Shown here: in pieces, positions 1 to 8,019 of the stretch
Layout: the number at the start of each line of letters is the position of its first letter
Numbering within the stretch: the stretch's first letter is position 1
Origin: Thalassobacillus devorans MSP14
Lineage (GTDB): Bacteria > Bacillota > Bacilli > Bacillales > Halobacillaceae
Reading direction: 5' to 3'
Assembly: GCF_000496835.1 (NCBI RefSeq)
Contig: NZ_KI543236.1
Coordinates: 707,636 to 771,635, forward strand
DNA: 64,000 nucleotides
Notes under the pieces: generated by a model
Told to the model about the DNA's origin: nothing
Database searches by the model: none
What the model saw: only the letters and a program-made list of their open reading frames with translations
Translations under genes and position numbers: made by a program

Positions 1-1
1 T

Positions 2-391
2 ACACCGATGCTCGATGCCGGATTTAATGTCAACATGGCGCATGACCCCGCGATCGTCCGTGATGGAAGTGTTATTGAGTATTGCCGATTAAACGACATC
101 ACCATTCAGGCATGGTCGCCATTCCAGCACGGCATGATTGAGGGACCATTTATCGGAAATGACGCATTTCCGGAAGTCAACGCGAAACTGCAGGAGCTTG
201 CCGAAGAAAAAGGCGTTACAGATTTTGCGATTGCGATCGCGTGGATTTTACGTCATCCGGCTAACATCCAGCCGGTCGTCGGTACGATGAATCCCGATCG
301 TTTACGCGATATCGCCAAGGCATCTGATATCGAACTGACTCGTCAAGAGTGGTACGGGCTCTATCGAGCAGCTGGAAATAATCTCCCATAA
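2..391 (+). CDS. Aldo/keto reductase, C-terminal part (5' end outside window)
   Basis: The frame is open from the window edge, so the start lies upstream. The visible ~129 residues carry the end of an AKR TIM barrel: a YCRLNDITIQAWSPFQ segment (strand with the conserved AWSP-type motif), then an AIAWILRHPANIQPVVGTMNPDRL segment shared by cofactor-binding ends of YcsN/YdhF-like oxidoreductases. The family reduces carbonyl compounds with NADPH in the cytoplasm; the substrate cannot be told. A strong terminator follows directly, so this is the last gene of its unit. Family is confident, substrate unknown. Confidence 0.85.
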   Translation, partial: TPMLDAGFNVNMAHDPAIVRDGSVIEYCRLNDITIQAWSPFQHGMIEGPFIGNDAFPEVNAKLQELAEEKGVTDFAIAIAWILRHPANIQPVVGTMNPDRLRDIAKASDIELTRQEWYGLYRAAGNNLP

Positions 392-398
392 AATTAAG

Positions 399-440
399 AA
401 GAAGTACCTGCCCGGTTCGGGAACAGGTACTTCTTTTTTT
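399..440 (+). terminator. Rho-independent terminator of the aldo/keto reductase gene
   Basis: A perfect 12-bp stem (AAGAAGTACCTG pairing with CAGGTACTTCTT) with a 13-nt loop is followed by a run of T. It lies 8 bases after the stop codon. Confidence 0.9.
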
Positions 441-537
441 GGGTTTCTGGAAGGCTGAACGCCGAATCTATTAGTTCTAAGACCTTCTCCTGTATGAATA
501 AAACGATTATAAGTATAAAGTTGAAACCATTCCTGGT

Positions 538-566
538 TTGGAATAATGTGGTAGAATATTTATAAT
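538..566 (+). promoter_or_regulatory. Sigma-A type promoter for the 589 gene
   Basis: TTGGAA (538-543) and TATAAT (561-566) are separated by exactly 17 bases. The expected start near 573 leaves only a short leader that contains the G-rich ribosome binding site before ATG 589. Confidence 0.55.
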
Positions 567-588
567 TGGTATGGGGGGGGAGACATAG

Positions 589-1224
589 ATGAAGAAAAGA
601 AATTGGGTGATTTTTGGAGTATTAGCTGTCGCTCTGCTTGGCGGAAGTATTTTTTACACGGAGATATTAGGAGCAAAAGGAGAGAAGGGAAAGCAACTTG
701 ATTTTTCTGATGCCAGTGAACAATTATCTAAAAAAGGTTATAAGATATTAGCAATATCCTATGGTCCTGCAGTAGAAGCAGATGTAAAAGTGGAAGTATC
801 GGATGCTGTCTCTGATAAAACCGATGCGGAAGAAGAAATAACAAAAATTATGAAAAATGAGTTGGAAGAACAGGGCTACATAGACGGTACGGTAAAGGTA
901 GAATTCAAAAATTTGGAAAAGATGAAGAAAGAACAGCAATGGTTTTCAGTCGTTCCTGAAATCGACAAGCAGCTGAAACGTGTCAGTGATCATTACGATG
1001 GTATCGCGATTGATGTCAACCCGAAACCGATCGTTTATATTTTGAAAACGACGTATGCAGACGAAAACTTTAATAAAAAAGAGCTTAAACAGTGGATAAA
1101 AACTGGGAATGAAATCATTACAGCGAATAATTTACCATCCACATTGGAAGAAGGGGAAGTTTATGGCATCGTAATCAGAGGGGCGGATAAAGAAGTATTA
1201 CTGAGTGAAATTTTCGGCAAATAA
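589..1224 (+). CDS. Hypothetical membrane-anchored or secreted protein, 211 aa
   Basis: ATG follows a G-rich ribosome binding site about 9 bases upstream. Residues 5-25 form one hydrophobic segment after a KKR start, so this is a signal peptide or a membrane anchor; no lipobox cysteine is visible. The rest is a charged soluble domain with EEITKIMKNELEEQGY (amphipathic helix) and a C-terminal alpha/beta region. I do not recognise the family. It has its own promoter and is followed, without a clear terminator, by small membrane protein genes. Confidence 0.75.
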   Translation: MKKRNWVIFGVLAVALLGGSIFYTEILGAKGEKGKQLDFSDASEQLSKKGYKILAISYGPAVEADVKVEVSDAVSDKTDAEEEITKIMKNELEEQGYIDGTVKVEFKNLEKMKKEQQWFSVVPEIDKQLKRVSDHYDGIAIDVNPKPIVYILKTTYADENFNKKELKQWIKTGNEIITANNLPSTLEEGEVYGIVIRGADKEVLLSEIFGK

Positions 1225-1340
1225 AAGGGGAAGAAGTGAAAGCAGCCACCTGTGAAAATACAAAGGCTTGATTCTGTTGAGAACTGTGCAAAAGCAGTAA
1301 TAAACATGGTAAAGTGGAAAAAGGCAAGGAGGCTTGGGGA

Positions 1341-1523
1341 GTGCGTAAAAGTCTGCGGATTAAAATTGCACTGGTCAGTAACTTGATGATATGTATGTGG
1401 GGCCTTTACCGGATGTTTGCCGAAAATACGCTGGTTTTTATCCCCGTTATTCTTGCTGCAGGCGGGTTGATTGGTTTTATTGCATCAATTTTCGAGTGGA
1501 GAAAGTTACATACAGATAAATGA
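1341..1523 (+). CDS. Small two-helix membrane protein, about 60 aa
   Basis: The GTG at 1341 is preferred over the upstream in-frame ATG (1314) because AAGGAGG at 1326-1332 sits 8 bases before it and nothing sits before the ATG. The product has two hydrophobic stretches ([15 protein letters not shown] and [18 protein letters not shown]) and a short charged tail. It has no recognised family. It is 31 bases upstream of the YnfA-type gene and may be cotranscribed with it. Confidence 0.55.
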   Translation: MRKSLRIKIALVSNLMICMWGLYRMFAENTLVFIPVILAAGGLIGFIASIFEWRKLHTDK

Positions 1524-1554
1524 ACCACTATTAAAAGAGCCGGGAAGTGATCGT

Positions 1555-1881
1555 TTGCTACATGCTTTTGTTTTATTCTTTTTTGCCGGCTTGGCTGAAT
1601 TCGGTGGCGGGTATTTGATATGGTTGTGGCTGAGAGAAGGTAAACCGTTTTATTGGGGGTTGGGCGGAGGTCTTGCATTGGCCTTATACGGTGTGATCGC
1701 TACCTTCCAGACCTTCCCTTCGTTTGGCAGAGTGTATGCTGCGTACGGGGGAGTTTTTATCGTGCTGTCCGTTTTGTGGGGCTGGGGGATCGATAAAAAA
1801 ACGCCTGACCTCTATGATTGGATCGGAGCTGGCATATGTCTGGTCGGTGTTTCCGTCATGTTATTTGCGCCACGTAACTAA
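1555..1881 (+). CDS. YnfA/UPF0060 family membrane protein
   Basis: From TTG 1555 the product is 108 residues, the usual length for UPF0060, and begins with [19 protein letters not shown], the conserved first helix of the family. Starting at ATG 1471 would add 28 non-conserved residues, so the TTG is preferred; GGAAGTGA upstream is only a fair ribosome binding site. Four transmembrane helices are visible ([58 protein letters not shown]). It resembles small multidrug resistance-fold proteins; the transported substrate is unknown. Confidence 0.85.
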   Translation: MLHAFVLFFFAGLAEFGGGYLIWLWLREGKPFYWGLGGGLALALYGVIATFQTFPSFGRVYAAYGGVFIVLSVLWGWGIDKKTPDLYDWIGAGICLVGVSVMLFAPRN

Positions 1882-1896
1882 AAAGGAGGTGGGAAT

Positions 1897-2097
1897 ATGG
1901 TGATTCAATCCAATATGTCTCCTGAAGCTGTTGTTAATGTTTGGGCGGACACCCGCACCATATTTGAAAAATTTCAGGTACCTATACAAACTAAAACTAT
2001 GCAGGATACAGTGGATAGCGAAAAGTTAGAGGACCTTCTTATTGAATTGAATCTGTCCATCGGAAGCTCAGCCGTAACTTGTACCGCAGGCGGCTGA
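1897..2097 (+). CDS. Small DUF542/DUF1858-like protein (66 aa)
   Basis: A near-perfect AAAGGAGGTG ribosome binding site precedes ATG 1897. The sequence MSPEAVVNVWADTRTIFEKF looks like the N-terminal helix of ScdA_N/DUF1858-type domains (pattern: pathogen or iron-sulfur repair proteins with '..P.. ..VF..y.i'), but the usual CCxG is replaced by a C-terminal TCTAGG. It might therefore be a stand-alone member or a degenerate one. Function is not assignable; family call is tentative. No membrane segment is visible. Confidence 0.6.
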   Translation: MVIQSNMSPEAVVNVWADTRTIFEKFQVPIQTKTMQDTVDSEKLEDLLIELNLSIGSSAVTCTAGG

Positions 2098-2151
2098 CAG
2101 TGGTCTTCTGAGAAGGAGTAGGCTGCTCCTAAAAATAAATTGAATAAATGC

Positions 2152-2180
2152 TTGACGGGGAGGAATAATCAGCGTATAGT
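2152..2180 (+). promoter_or_regulatory. Sigma-A promoter and long leader of the cold-shock gene
   Basis: TTGACG (2152-2157), a 17-base spacer and TATAGT (2175-2180) form a good vegetative promoter. Transcription should start near 2187, giving a 5' untranslated leader of about 115 bases before ATG 2303. Long leaders that act as RNA thermosensors are typical of csp genes; whether this one does is inference. Confidence 0.75.
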
Positions 2181-2302
2181 TAGGATTAATTATTCTTGTT
2201 CGTTTAAAGAATGAAAGATGAAGTTTTACGACTTTCCCTTGAATTTCTAGAGCAATAATAGTAATACATTGTGGATCAGTTCCACGCAGGAGGTAACAAT
2301 TT

Positions 2303-2500
2303 ATGTTACAAGGTAATGTTAAATGGTTCAACGCAGAAAAAGGTTTCGGATTTATTGAAGTAGAAGGTCAAGACGATGTATTCGTTCATTTCTCTGCTAT
2401 TCAAGGTGAAGGTTTCAAAACTCTAGAAGAAAACGAAACAGTTTCTTTCGAAATCGTTGAAGGAAACCGCGGACCACAAGCAGCTAACGTTCAAAAATAA
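2303..2500 (+). CDS. Cold-shock protein, CspA/CspB family
   Basis: The 65-residue product is a complete cold-shock domain with RNP1 (KGFGFIEV, about residues 13-20) and RNP2 (VFVHFSAI, about 26-33), the aromatic single-strand nucleic-acid binding surfaces. It acts as an RNA chaperone in the cytoplasm. GGAGG lies 8 bases before the ATG. It is monocistronic: it has its own promoter with a long leader, and a hairpin terminator follows. Codon use is biased to A/T-ending preferred codons, as expected for a highly expressed gene. Confidence 0.97.
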   Translation: MLQGNVKWFNAEKGFGFIEVEGQDDVFVHFSAIQGEGFKTLEENETVSFEIVEGNRGPQAANVQK

Positions 2501-2515
2501 GCGTTAATAGCTTAA

Positions 2516-2547
2516 AAGAGACTTCCAACATGGAAGTCTCTTTTTTT
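2516..2547 (+). terminator. Terminator of the cold-shock gene
   Basis: An 11-bp stem (AGAGACTTCCA with TGGAAGTCTCT) is followed by seven T. Confidence 0.9.
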
Positions 2548-2664
2548 GCACTTTAATTATGGCAGTTTTTCGTTAGCTGCCTATTGCAAGCTAATCTTTA
2601 TGTTTTATTTCTTAGGAAAGATAGTAATATAATGGAAGCAGACCAATCAGGAGGTGATTCACCA

Positions 2665-3507
2665 ATGGCAAATGAGCGAGGAATTGAACGCGTATGGACG
2701 GTGGAATACCAGGAAGGAACTGGTCCGCATAAGCAGGTAGGACAAGTGCTGCCGCCTGGCAACTGGGAACAGTTCGACCCATTCCTGTTGATGGCGGAAG
2801 ACTGGTTCCAGCGAGGGACGTTTCCGGACCATCCGCACCGCGGTATGGAGACGATGACATATGTAATCGAAGGGAAATTGAAGCATGAGGACAACCATGG
2901 GGGCTCAGGGGTATTGGAACCTGGCGATGCACAGTTGATGACGGCAGGTAGTGGCATCGTCCATTCGGAAGATCCGCTCCCGGAAGAAACGGTACACAGC
3001 CTGCAATTATGGATAAACCTGCCAAGCGGTAAAAAGTCGGCTGTTCCGCGTTATCAGGACTTGAAGGCAGAAGCCATGCCGGTTCGTAAGGAAGAAGGAG
3101 CTGAAATCCGCATTTACTCCGGGTCCTCCGGCGATGTGATGGTGGATACGGACAACCATGTACCGCTCACTTATGTGGAAGTGAATATGGAGGCAGGAGC
3201 AAAGGTAACACAGGAATTGCCGGGAAGCTTCAATGGTTTCATCTATATTCTGGAAGGGAGCGGCACTTTCGGGAGCGGGGAAACCGAAGGGAAACAGAAC
3301 CAGGTGCTCTGGCTCGGCCGAACTTCCAGTGAAACAAGCAGTGAAGTGTCCATCCACGCGAATAACAGCCTGCGGGCTATTCTGGTTGCTGGTGAGCCAA
3401 TCGGGGAGCCGGTGGTAGCAAGAGGCCCGTTCGTCATGAATTCGGAGGAAGAGATTTTCCAGGCTTATCGGGATTACCAGCAGGGCAAATTCGGACCCTC
3501 CAATTAA
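2665..3507 (+). CDS. Pirin family protein
   Basis: The ATG at 2665 has AGGAGGTGATTCACC just upstream, so I prefer it over the earlier in-frame ATGs; the product is 280 residues, normal for pirins. The N-terminal cupin contains the metal-site signature: FPDHPHRGMETMTYVIEG (His residues) and later GSGIVHSEDP with ...ELQ/SLQLWINLP. A second cupin occupies the C-terminal half. Pirins bind iron and many have quercetin dioxygenase-like activity; the true role here is unknown. It stands alone, with a terminator behind it. Confidence 0.92.
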   Translation: MANERGIERVWTVEYQEGTGPHKQVGQVLPPGNWEQFDPFLLMAEDWFQRGTFPDHPHRGMETMTYVIEGKLKHEDNHGGSGVLEPGDAQLMTAGSGIVHSEDPLPEETVHSLQLWINLPSGKKSAVPRYQDLKAEAMPVRKEEGAEIRIYSGSSGDVMVDTDNHVPLTYVEVNMEAGAKVTQELPGSFNGFIYILEGSGTFGSGETEGKQNQVLWLGRTSSETSSEVSIHANNSLRAILVAGEPIGEPVVARGPFVMNSEEEIFQAYRDYQQGKFGPSN

Positions 3508-3526
3508 TTGAATTTATATTAAATAA

Positions 3527-3566
3527 GGCCTCTCATTCAGTCATCAGCCGGGTGAGAGGCTTTTGT
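3527..3566 (+). terminator. Terminator of the pirin gene
   Basis: GCCTCTCA pairs with TGAGAGGC across a 17-base loop region, followed by TTTTGTTCT. Confidence 0.8.
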
Positions 3567-3675
3567 TCTATCCTGGAATAATTCCTGCACGGGAAACACA
3601 AGTTAATGGGGTGTAGCAACAAAGGATAAAAAATCTTAGCACTTAACCAGAATACATCATTAAGGGGCGGAGACT

Positions 3676-4890
3676 ATGCATTTCCATGAGGTTTTCATTG
3701 AAATACTGATGCTGCTCGCAATATCCATTTTCGTCATCGGGATAGCCAAACTCATTAAACAGCCGTATTCAATAGCGCTTGTATTAGTAGGATTGATTTT
3801 AGGATTGACCGAAACCCCTTTTTTTGAAGCGGCTGAAAATTTCATTACCCAGTCGAATGTATTTCATGCCATCATTGTCTCGTTATTTTTGCCGATTTTA
3901 CTGGCAGATGCCACACTGAAAATACCAATCAAGCATTTTTTTGAATACAAAGCGGTCTCTTTTTCCATCGCTTTCCTCGGCACATTCACTACCTTTATCC
4001 TTATCGGAGCAGCAGTCTATTACCTATTAGGGCTTCCCCTTGTTTTGGCATTCACATTTGCGGCGCTGATGAGTGCGACTGACCCGATCAGTGTCATTTC
4101 CATTTTCAAAACGCTGGGAGTGAGGGAAGAGTTGTCGACGGTGATGGAGACGGAATCGCTATTTAATGATGGAATCGCGGTTGTCCTTTTCAATATCTCT
4201 ACTGTTTACCTCTTATCCTACATAGAAATGGGGGTCGCAGGATTGGGAAGTGGAGTGTTATTGTTTTTGAAGTTTGTGATCGGAGGTTCTGTGGTTGGTG
4301 CTATTTTGGGGTTTGTTACCTCCCAGGTCATCCGCTTATATGATGATTACCCGCTGGAGATTGCAATATCGCTGCTGATGTACTTTGGAAGTTATTTTAT
4401 CGCGGAGCATTTTCACTTTTCAGGGGTCATTGCTGTGGTCATGAGCGGGTTGATATATGGCAGCTATGGAGCCAGGGTGGGGATGACGGAATCTACAAAA
4501 ATAAATATCAATTCCTTCATGGATACGATAACAGAAATTGCCAACAGCTTGATTTTCCTGATGGTCGGATTGGAAATACAGAACATCGATTTCACAGGTA
4601 AATGGATGCTGATCATCTGGGCGATTGTGATTGTCCTGATCGCCCGAACAATGTCCCTCTATTTGAGCACATCATTATCCAGTAAAATACCAGCCAAATG
4701 GAAAGTAATCATGAATTGGGGTGGTTTGAAAGGGAGTTTGTCCATCGCGCTGGCATTAAGTTTACCTTCTTCCTTTGAGGGCAGGGACACTGTGTTAATT
4801 CTCACGTTCGGTGTGGTCGTATTTTCTCTGATTGTACAGGGCCTTACCATCAAGCCATTGATCAGCAAATTGGGATTAATGGAAAAATAA
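3676..4890 (+). CDS. Na+/H+ antiporter, CPA1/NhaP family
   Basis: The 404-residue product has about 12 hydrophobic helices. The CPA1 signatures are present: SATDPISVISIFKTLGV (the TDP motif of the ion site) and ESLFNDGIAVVLF (the FNDG..V motif with the conserved Asp). It exchanges Na+ (or K+) for H+ across the cell membrane, which fits a salt-exposed Bacillaceae. There is no long C-terminal RCK or cyclic-nucleotide domain. AAGGGGCGGAG precedes the ATG. It is a single-gene unit ended by a strong terminator. Confidence 0.92.
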   Translation: MHFHEVFIEILMLLAISIFVIGIAKLIKQPYSIALVLVGLILGLTETPFFEAAENFITQSNVFHAIIVSLFLPILLADATLKIPIKHFFEYKAVSFSIAFLGTFTTFILIGAAVYYLLGLPLVLAFTFAALMSATDPISVISIFKTLGVREELSTVMETESLFNDGIAVVLFNISTVYLLSYIEMGVAGLGSGVLLFLKFVIGGSVVGAILGFVTSQVIRLYDDYPLEIAISLLMYFGSYFIAEHFHFSGVIAVVMSGLIYGSYGARVGMTESTKININSFMDTITEIANSLIFLMVGLEIQNIDFTGKWMLIIWAIVIVLIARTMSLYLSTSLSSKIPAKWKVIMNWGGLKGSLSIALALSLPSSFEGRDTVLILTFGVVVFSLIVQGLTIKPLISKLGLMEK

Positions 4891-4904
4891 ATAATCTTTC
4901 TATA

Positions 4905-4953
4905 AAAAAGTGCCAGATCTCCAGCAGAAGCAGAAGATCTGGCACTTTTTTAA
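4905..4953 (+). terminator. Terminator of the antiporter gene
   Basis: A 15-bp stem (AAAAGTGCCAGATCT with AGATCTGGCACTTTT) and T-run. Confidence 0.92.
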
Positions 4954-4980
4954 AGGATCTCTTTAACATTCATAAGAGGC

Positions 4981-5512
4981 TTATTCAACAAAAGGGCCGA
5001 ATTGTGGAAGACTCAGTTTCAAGATATTTAGGTTCGTTACCGAGACAGAGGGAAGGGTGGCGGGGAAACGATTCGCTTTCCTGTGGGGGAGCTGGCAAGC
5101 CTCCTCGGTCGTTTCACGACCTGTGGGGTCTCGCCTAGCCCCTTCTCCCACGGGAGTCTCACCGTTTCCCCGCCACCTTATCCATATTTTGACGAACGAA
5201 CCCTACGTTGTAAGAAAATATCTTCCACATTTTCTGCATGAAAAGACCTAGTAATTCAGGAAATAAGCCCTCTTTGTAACTGTTATAATGGTGATTCTGC
5301 TTGCAGGTGTTTCCGTTTTCTCATAAACGTAAGGAGGGCCGGGAAATTGCGAGACTCCTATGGGAGGATAGGACATGGTGAGATCCCGGAAGGCGGAGCC
5401 TGAGGAAGCTCACCGTCCGCCCATGGAAAGCGAGTGATTTCCCGGCCCTCCAAGCACTCATATCCGTGACGGAAACAGTTTCTCTCAAAACTGAGTCTTC
5501 CATTACGAGGGA
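4981..5512. repeat. Composite inverted-repeat element, copy 1 (two long hairpin units head to head)
   Basis: This 650-base gap between genes holds no ORF I can support. Unit 1 (about 5055-5177) is a long imperfect palindrome whose ends GGTGGCGGGGAAACG and CGTTTCCCCGCCACC match exactly. Unit 2 (about 5332-5450) is the same kind of hairpin in inverse orientation, ends GGAGGGCCGGGAAAT and ATTTCCCGGCCCTCC. Internal words such as CGCTTTCCTG, GGAGTCTC and GGGGTCTCGCC recur in copy 2 near 15.3 kb. The outer flanks carry GGAAGACTCAGTTT (5006-5019) and its inverse AAAACTGAGTCTTCC (about 5487-5501). Confidence 0.8.
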
Positions 5513-5547
5513 GCTTTAACTGTAGAATCACTACTAGGTTTTTTTGT

Positions 5548-6126
5548 TCAAATTGGTTCGGCTATTAAGGAGTCGGTTCCTTTCATGATATAAGGCACCA
5601 CATACGCTACATAGTCTTCGGCAGGAAGGTCGCAGTTTTTCTTCCAATCTTCTGTCGCACCATAGATAGACCAGCTCAGCATTACGGCAGCCACCCGTAA
5701 TGAATGCTCGTGCTGATCGGGGAACTGTTTCGATAGTATGGTGAGGAACAACTGCTGCATATCTTCCTTGATCAGATTTTCGATTCGATCGGTGAAAGCT
5801 GCGAAGCTGTCCGGACACCTGGTGGACATCGAGGCGTTGAACTTCGTTACAGTCAGGAATACACTTTTAATTGTCTCCTCATTGATGACTTCGTGCTCGC
5901 CGATTTCCTGACATACATTAATCATCAGATCTTCTTTCAATACTTTGTCCAATAAATCATATTTGTCGGTGAAATGATAGTAAAAAGTTGCCCGGTTGAC
6001 GGTCGCTTCCTGGGTGATGTCCTTGATGGTGATATCTTTGAACTTCTTCTTTTCAGAAAGCGTCATGAAGGCATCCATAATCAGTTTTCGGGTACGGAGG
6101 ATGCGGGGGTCGGTTTTTTCTGGCAT
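5548..6126 (-). CDS. TetR/AcrR family regulator, divergent from azoR
   Basis: The 192-residue protein has an N-terminal TetR helix-turn-helix (about residues 10-57) with the recognition segment ATVNRATFYYHFTDKYDLL, then a helical ligand-binding domain of the TetR_C_33-like type (DhaS/YfiR-like). It faces the azoreductase gene, and the 220-base gap contains two similar palindromes, one on top of the azoR promoter. I infer that it represses azoR and itself and is released by an electrophile or quinone-like ligand. Confidence 0.88.
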   Translation of the reverse strand: MPEKTDPRILRTRKLIMDAFMTLSEKKKFKDITIKDITQEATVNRATFYYHFTDKYDLLDKVLKEDLMINVCQEIGEHEVINEETIKSVFLTVTKFNASMSTRCPDSFAAFTDRIENLIKEDMQQLFLTILSKQFPDQHEHSLRVAAVMLSWSIYGATEDWKKNCDLPAEDYVAYVVPYIMKGTDSLIAEPI

Positions 6127-6164
6127 GGGTATTGCCCCTTTCTACTTTTTAAACAGATATCAAT

Positions 6165-6186
6165 AAATGTTGTATATACGATAAAA
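6165..6186. promoter_or_regulatory. Putative TetR operator near the regulator gene
   Basis: The segment contains TTGTATATACGA, an imperfect palindrome (TTGTAT/ATACGA) preceded by TG, which shares the half-site TGTTGTATA with the 6235-6256 site. It lies about 40 bases upstream of the regulator's start codon, where it could mediate autoregulation. Confidence 0.45.
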
Positions 6187-6201
6187 TGCAAAACTTATTG
6201 G

Positions 6202-6256
6202 TTGAGTCACACAGAATAAGTCTTTATAATGCGATTATACGACATTTGTTGTATAA
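6202..6256 (+). promoter_or_regulatory. azoR promoter overlapped by a TetR-type operator
   Basis: TTGAGT (6202-6207), 17 bases and TATAAT (6225-6230) make a good sigma-A promoter. Directly downstream, at the expected start site, is a 22-base palindrome (6235-6256) made of TTATACGACA and TGTTGTATAA around a TT centre, with only one mismatch between arms. Its position is ideal for repression by the divergent TetR protein. Confidence 0.7.
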
Positions 6257-6346
6257 ACAAAAGATGTTTAAAAAGTTGGAATTTCCATCCAGCTATAAAA
6301 TAGTATTTACACTAACATCTAAGATTATATAGGAGGAATCATAGTT

Positions 6347-6979
6347 ATGAACGTATTAGTAGTAAAAGGCAACAACCGTCCAGACGGTATCACAACAAAA
6401 ATGTACGAAACATTTATGGAAGAGGTCAAAGACAACAGCGATCTAAACATCACGACGTATGATGTATTCGCAGAAGACATGCCTTATTTCGGGCAGGACC
6501 TTTTCAACGCCTTGACTAAATTGGAAGCTGGCGAGCGTTTGAATGATGTTGAGCAGCGCCTGCTTGACGCTAAACAAAAAGCAAAAGATGCCCTTGAAGC
6601 TGCCGATGTTATCGTGTTGGCTTTCCCGCTATGGAACTTCACGATCCCGGCGAAGTTGCACACTTTCATCGACTACGTTTCTGAAGCTGGTTTCACATTC
6701 AAATATACAGAAGAAGGAATCAAGCCGCTTATGCCTGGCAAAAAAGTGATCCTGTTGAACGCACGCGGCGGTGTCTATTCTTCTGAAGAAATGGCTCCGA
6801 TGGAAATGTCCGTCAACTTCATGCGTAACGTATTCGGCGGTCTGTATGGCATGGACCTCGTCGATGAAGTGATCATCGAAGGCCATAATGCAATGCCTGA
6901 TAAAGCGGAAGCTATTATCGAGGAAGGTATGACGAAAGTAAAAGAAGCAGCTCGTAACCTTGCTTACCAATACGCGTAA
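6347..6979 (+). CDS. azoR: FMN-dependent NADH-azoreductase
   Basis: The 210-residue protein has the flavodoxin-like fold of AzoR: MNVLVVKGNNRP at the N terminus (phosphate-binding strand-loop), AFPLWNFTIPAKLHTFIDYV (FMN-binding PxWNFxxPAxLKxxID motif) and LLNARGGVYS. The enzyme reduces azo dyes and quinones with NADH and protects against thiol-reactive electrophiles. AGGAGG lies 11 bases before the ATG. It is controlled by an operator-bearing promoter and followed after 33 bases by a DsbA-like oxidoreductase, probably in the same transcript. Confidence 0.95.
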   Translation: MNVLVVKGNNRPDGITTKMYETFMEEVKDNSDLNITTYDVFAEDMPYFGQDLFNALTKLEAGERLNDVEQRLLDAKQKAKDALEAADVIVLAFPLWNFTIPAKLHTFIDYVSEAGFTFKYTEEGIKPLMPGKKVILLNARGGVYSSEEMAPMEMSVNFMRNVFGGLYGMDLVDEVIIEGHNAMPDKAEAIIEEGMTKVKEAARNLAYQYA

Positions 6980-7012
6980 GGCTGAAATTAACAGAAAAGT
7001 GTGGTGCCGGAA

Positions 7013-7735
7013 ATGAAAATTGAAGTATGGTCTGATTTTGTTTGCCCGTTTTGCTATATCGGCAAACGCCGACTCGAGCAGGCGTTAGAAAAGTTCGACC
7101 ACAAGGGTGATGTGGAAGTCATTTTCAAAAGCTACGAATTACAGCCTCACATACAGAGTGATGAAAATGTTTCTGTTTACGAAGTGCTTGCCAGGAAAAT
7201 GGGTACCACGGTCGAACAGGCGAAAGAGATGAACGATCAGCTGGTGGAAACCGCCAGGACCGTTGGTTTGGAGTATAATTTTGACGAGGTGAAACAGACC
7301 AATACGTTGGAGGCTCACAGGTTGTTCAAGTATGCCGAAAAACAGGGCAAAGGACTGGAGTTCACGGAGCATCTGATGCGGGCCTACTTCTCCGAATCCC
7401 GTTTCCTTGGCCGTCCGGATACTTTGATAGAACTGGCAGAGGAAATTGGTCTTGATGGGGAAGCGGCGGAAGATGTACTGGTTAATGATGACTTCCTGGA
7501 AGAAGTACGGAACGACCAGCGTGAAGCCCAGCAAATTGGAGTCCAGGGAGTACCATTCTTCGTGTTCAATCGTAAATATGCAATTTCTGGCGCCCAGCCA
7601 CCCGAACTTTTCCAGGAAACCTTGGAAAAAGTATGGAAGGAAGAAAATGAAACTCCTTCTTTACAGCAGATCCAGACATCCGCGGATGCGGCTTGTACGG
7701 ATGAAAGCTGCGATATCCCAGGTGATGACAATTAA
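7013..7735 (+). CDS. DsbA family oxidoreductase (FrnE-like)
   Basis: The ATG at 7013 gives the family's usual N terminus MKIEVWSDFVCPFCYIGKRR; an in-frame GTG at 7001 is possible but neither has a strong ribosome binding site. The thioredoxin fold carries CPFC (Cys11 and Cys14) and the cis-proline region GVQGVPFFVFNRKYAISGAQ. The C terminus has two extra cysteines (ACTDESCD). FrnE-type proteins act as cytoplasmic thiol-disulfide oxidoreductases. Sitting behind azoR under an inducible promoter, a role in electrophile or disulfide stress is a reasonable inference. Confidence 0.9.
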   Translation: MKIEVWSDFVCPFCYIGKRRLEQALEKFDHKGDVEVIFKSYELQPHIQSDENVSVYEVLARKMGTTVEQAKEMNDQLVETARTVGLEYNFDEVKQTNTLEAHRLFKYAEKQGKGLEFTEHLMRAYFSESRFLGRPDTLIELAEEIGLDGEAAEDVLVNDDFLEEVRNDQREAQQIGVQGVPFFVFNRKYAISGAQPPELFQETLEKVWKEENETPSLQQIQTSADAACTDESCDIPGDDN

Positions 7736-7747
7736 TCTATAATCACC

Positions 7748-7793
7748 AAAGCCCGTTCAGGAAGATAATAAATTCCATGGACGGGCTTTTTGT
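7748..7793 (+). terminator. Terminator of the azoR-oxidoreductase unit
   Basis: AAAGCCCGT pairs with ACGGGCTTT across a 24-base loop, followed by TTGT; a small AATTCC element is within the loop. Confidence 0.75.
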
Positions 7794-8019
7794 AATGGAA
7801 GAAAGTTTTTCACGATAAGTACTGAATGCTGATGAAGTGCAATTGATGACCGTTCGTAATTTTTTTGTGGCGGTGATGATTGCGGTAAAAGGTGCAACAC
7901 TTGCTAGTATTCTGTTTGCGGTCAGGCTATTAAGGTGTGGAAGTAGTATACGTTCAGCAATCGAAAAGAAACTCTTCGGAACAGGATGTGATAGACTAAA
8001 AAAACTAAGGGGGAAGCTT

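Noticed and set aside
1406-1678. Minus-strand 90-residue ORF over the YnfA gene
   Set aside because: Shadow of the real genes at 1341 and 1555; no ribosome binding site or conserved sequence.
2598-3025. Several minus-strand ORFs (79-137 residues) over the pirin gene
   Set aside because: Shadow frames of the pirin gene; Pro/Ser-rich without motifs.
7837-8019. Longer N terminus of the 8020 hydrolase from ATG 7837
   Set aside because: It lacks a ribosome binding site and conserved sequence, while ATG 8020 has both.
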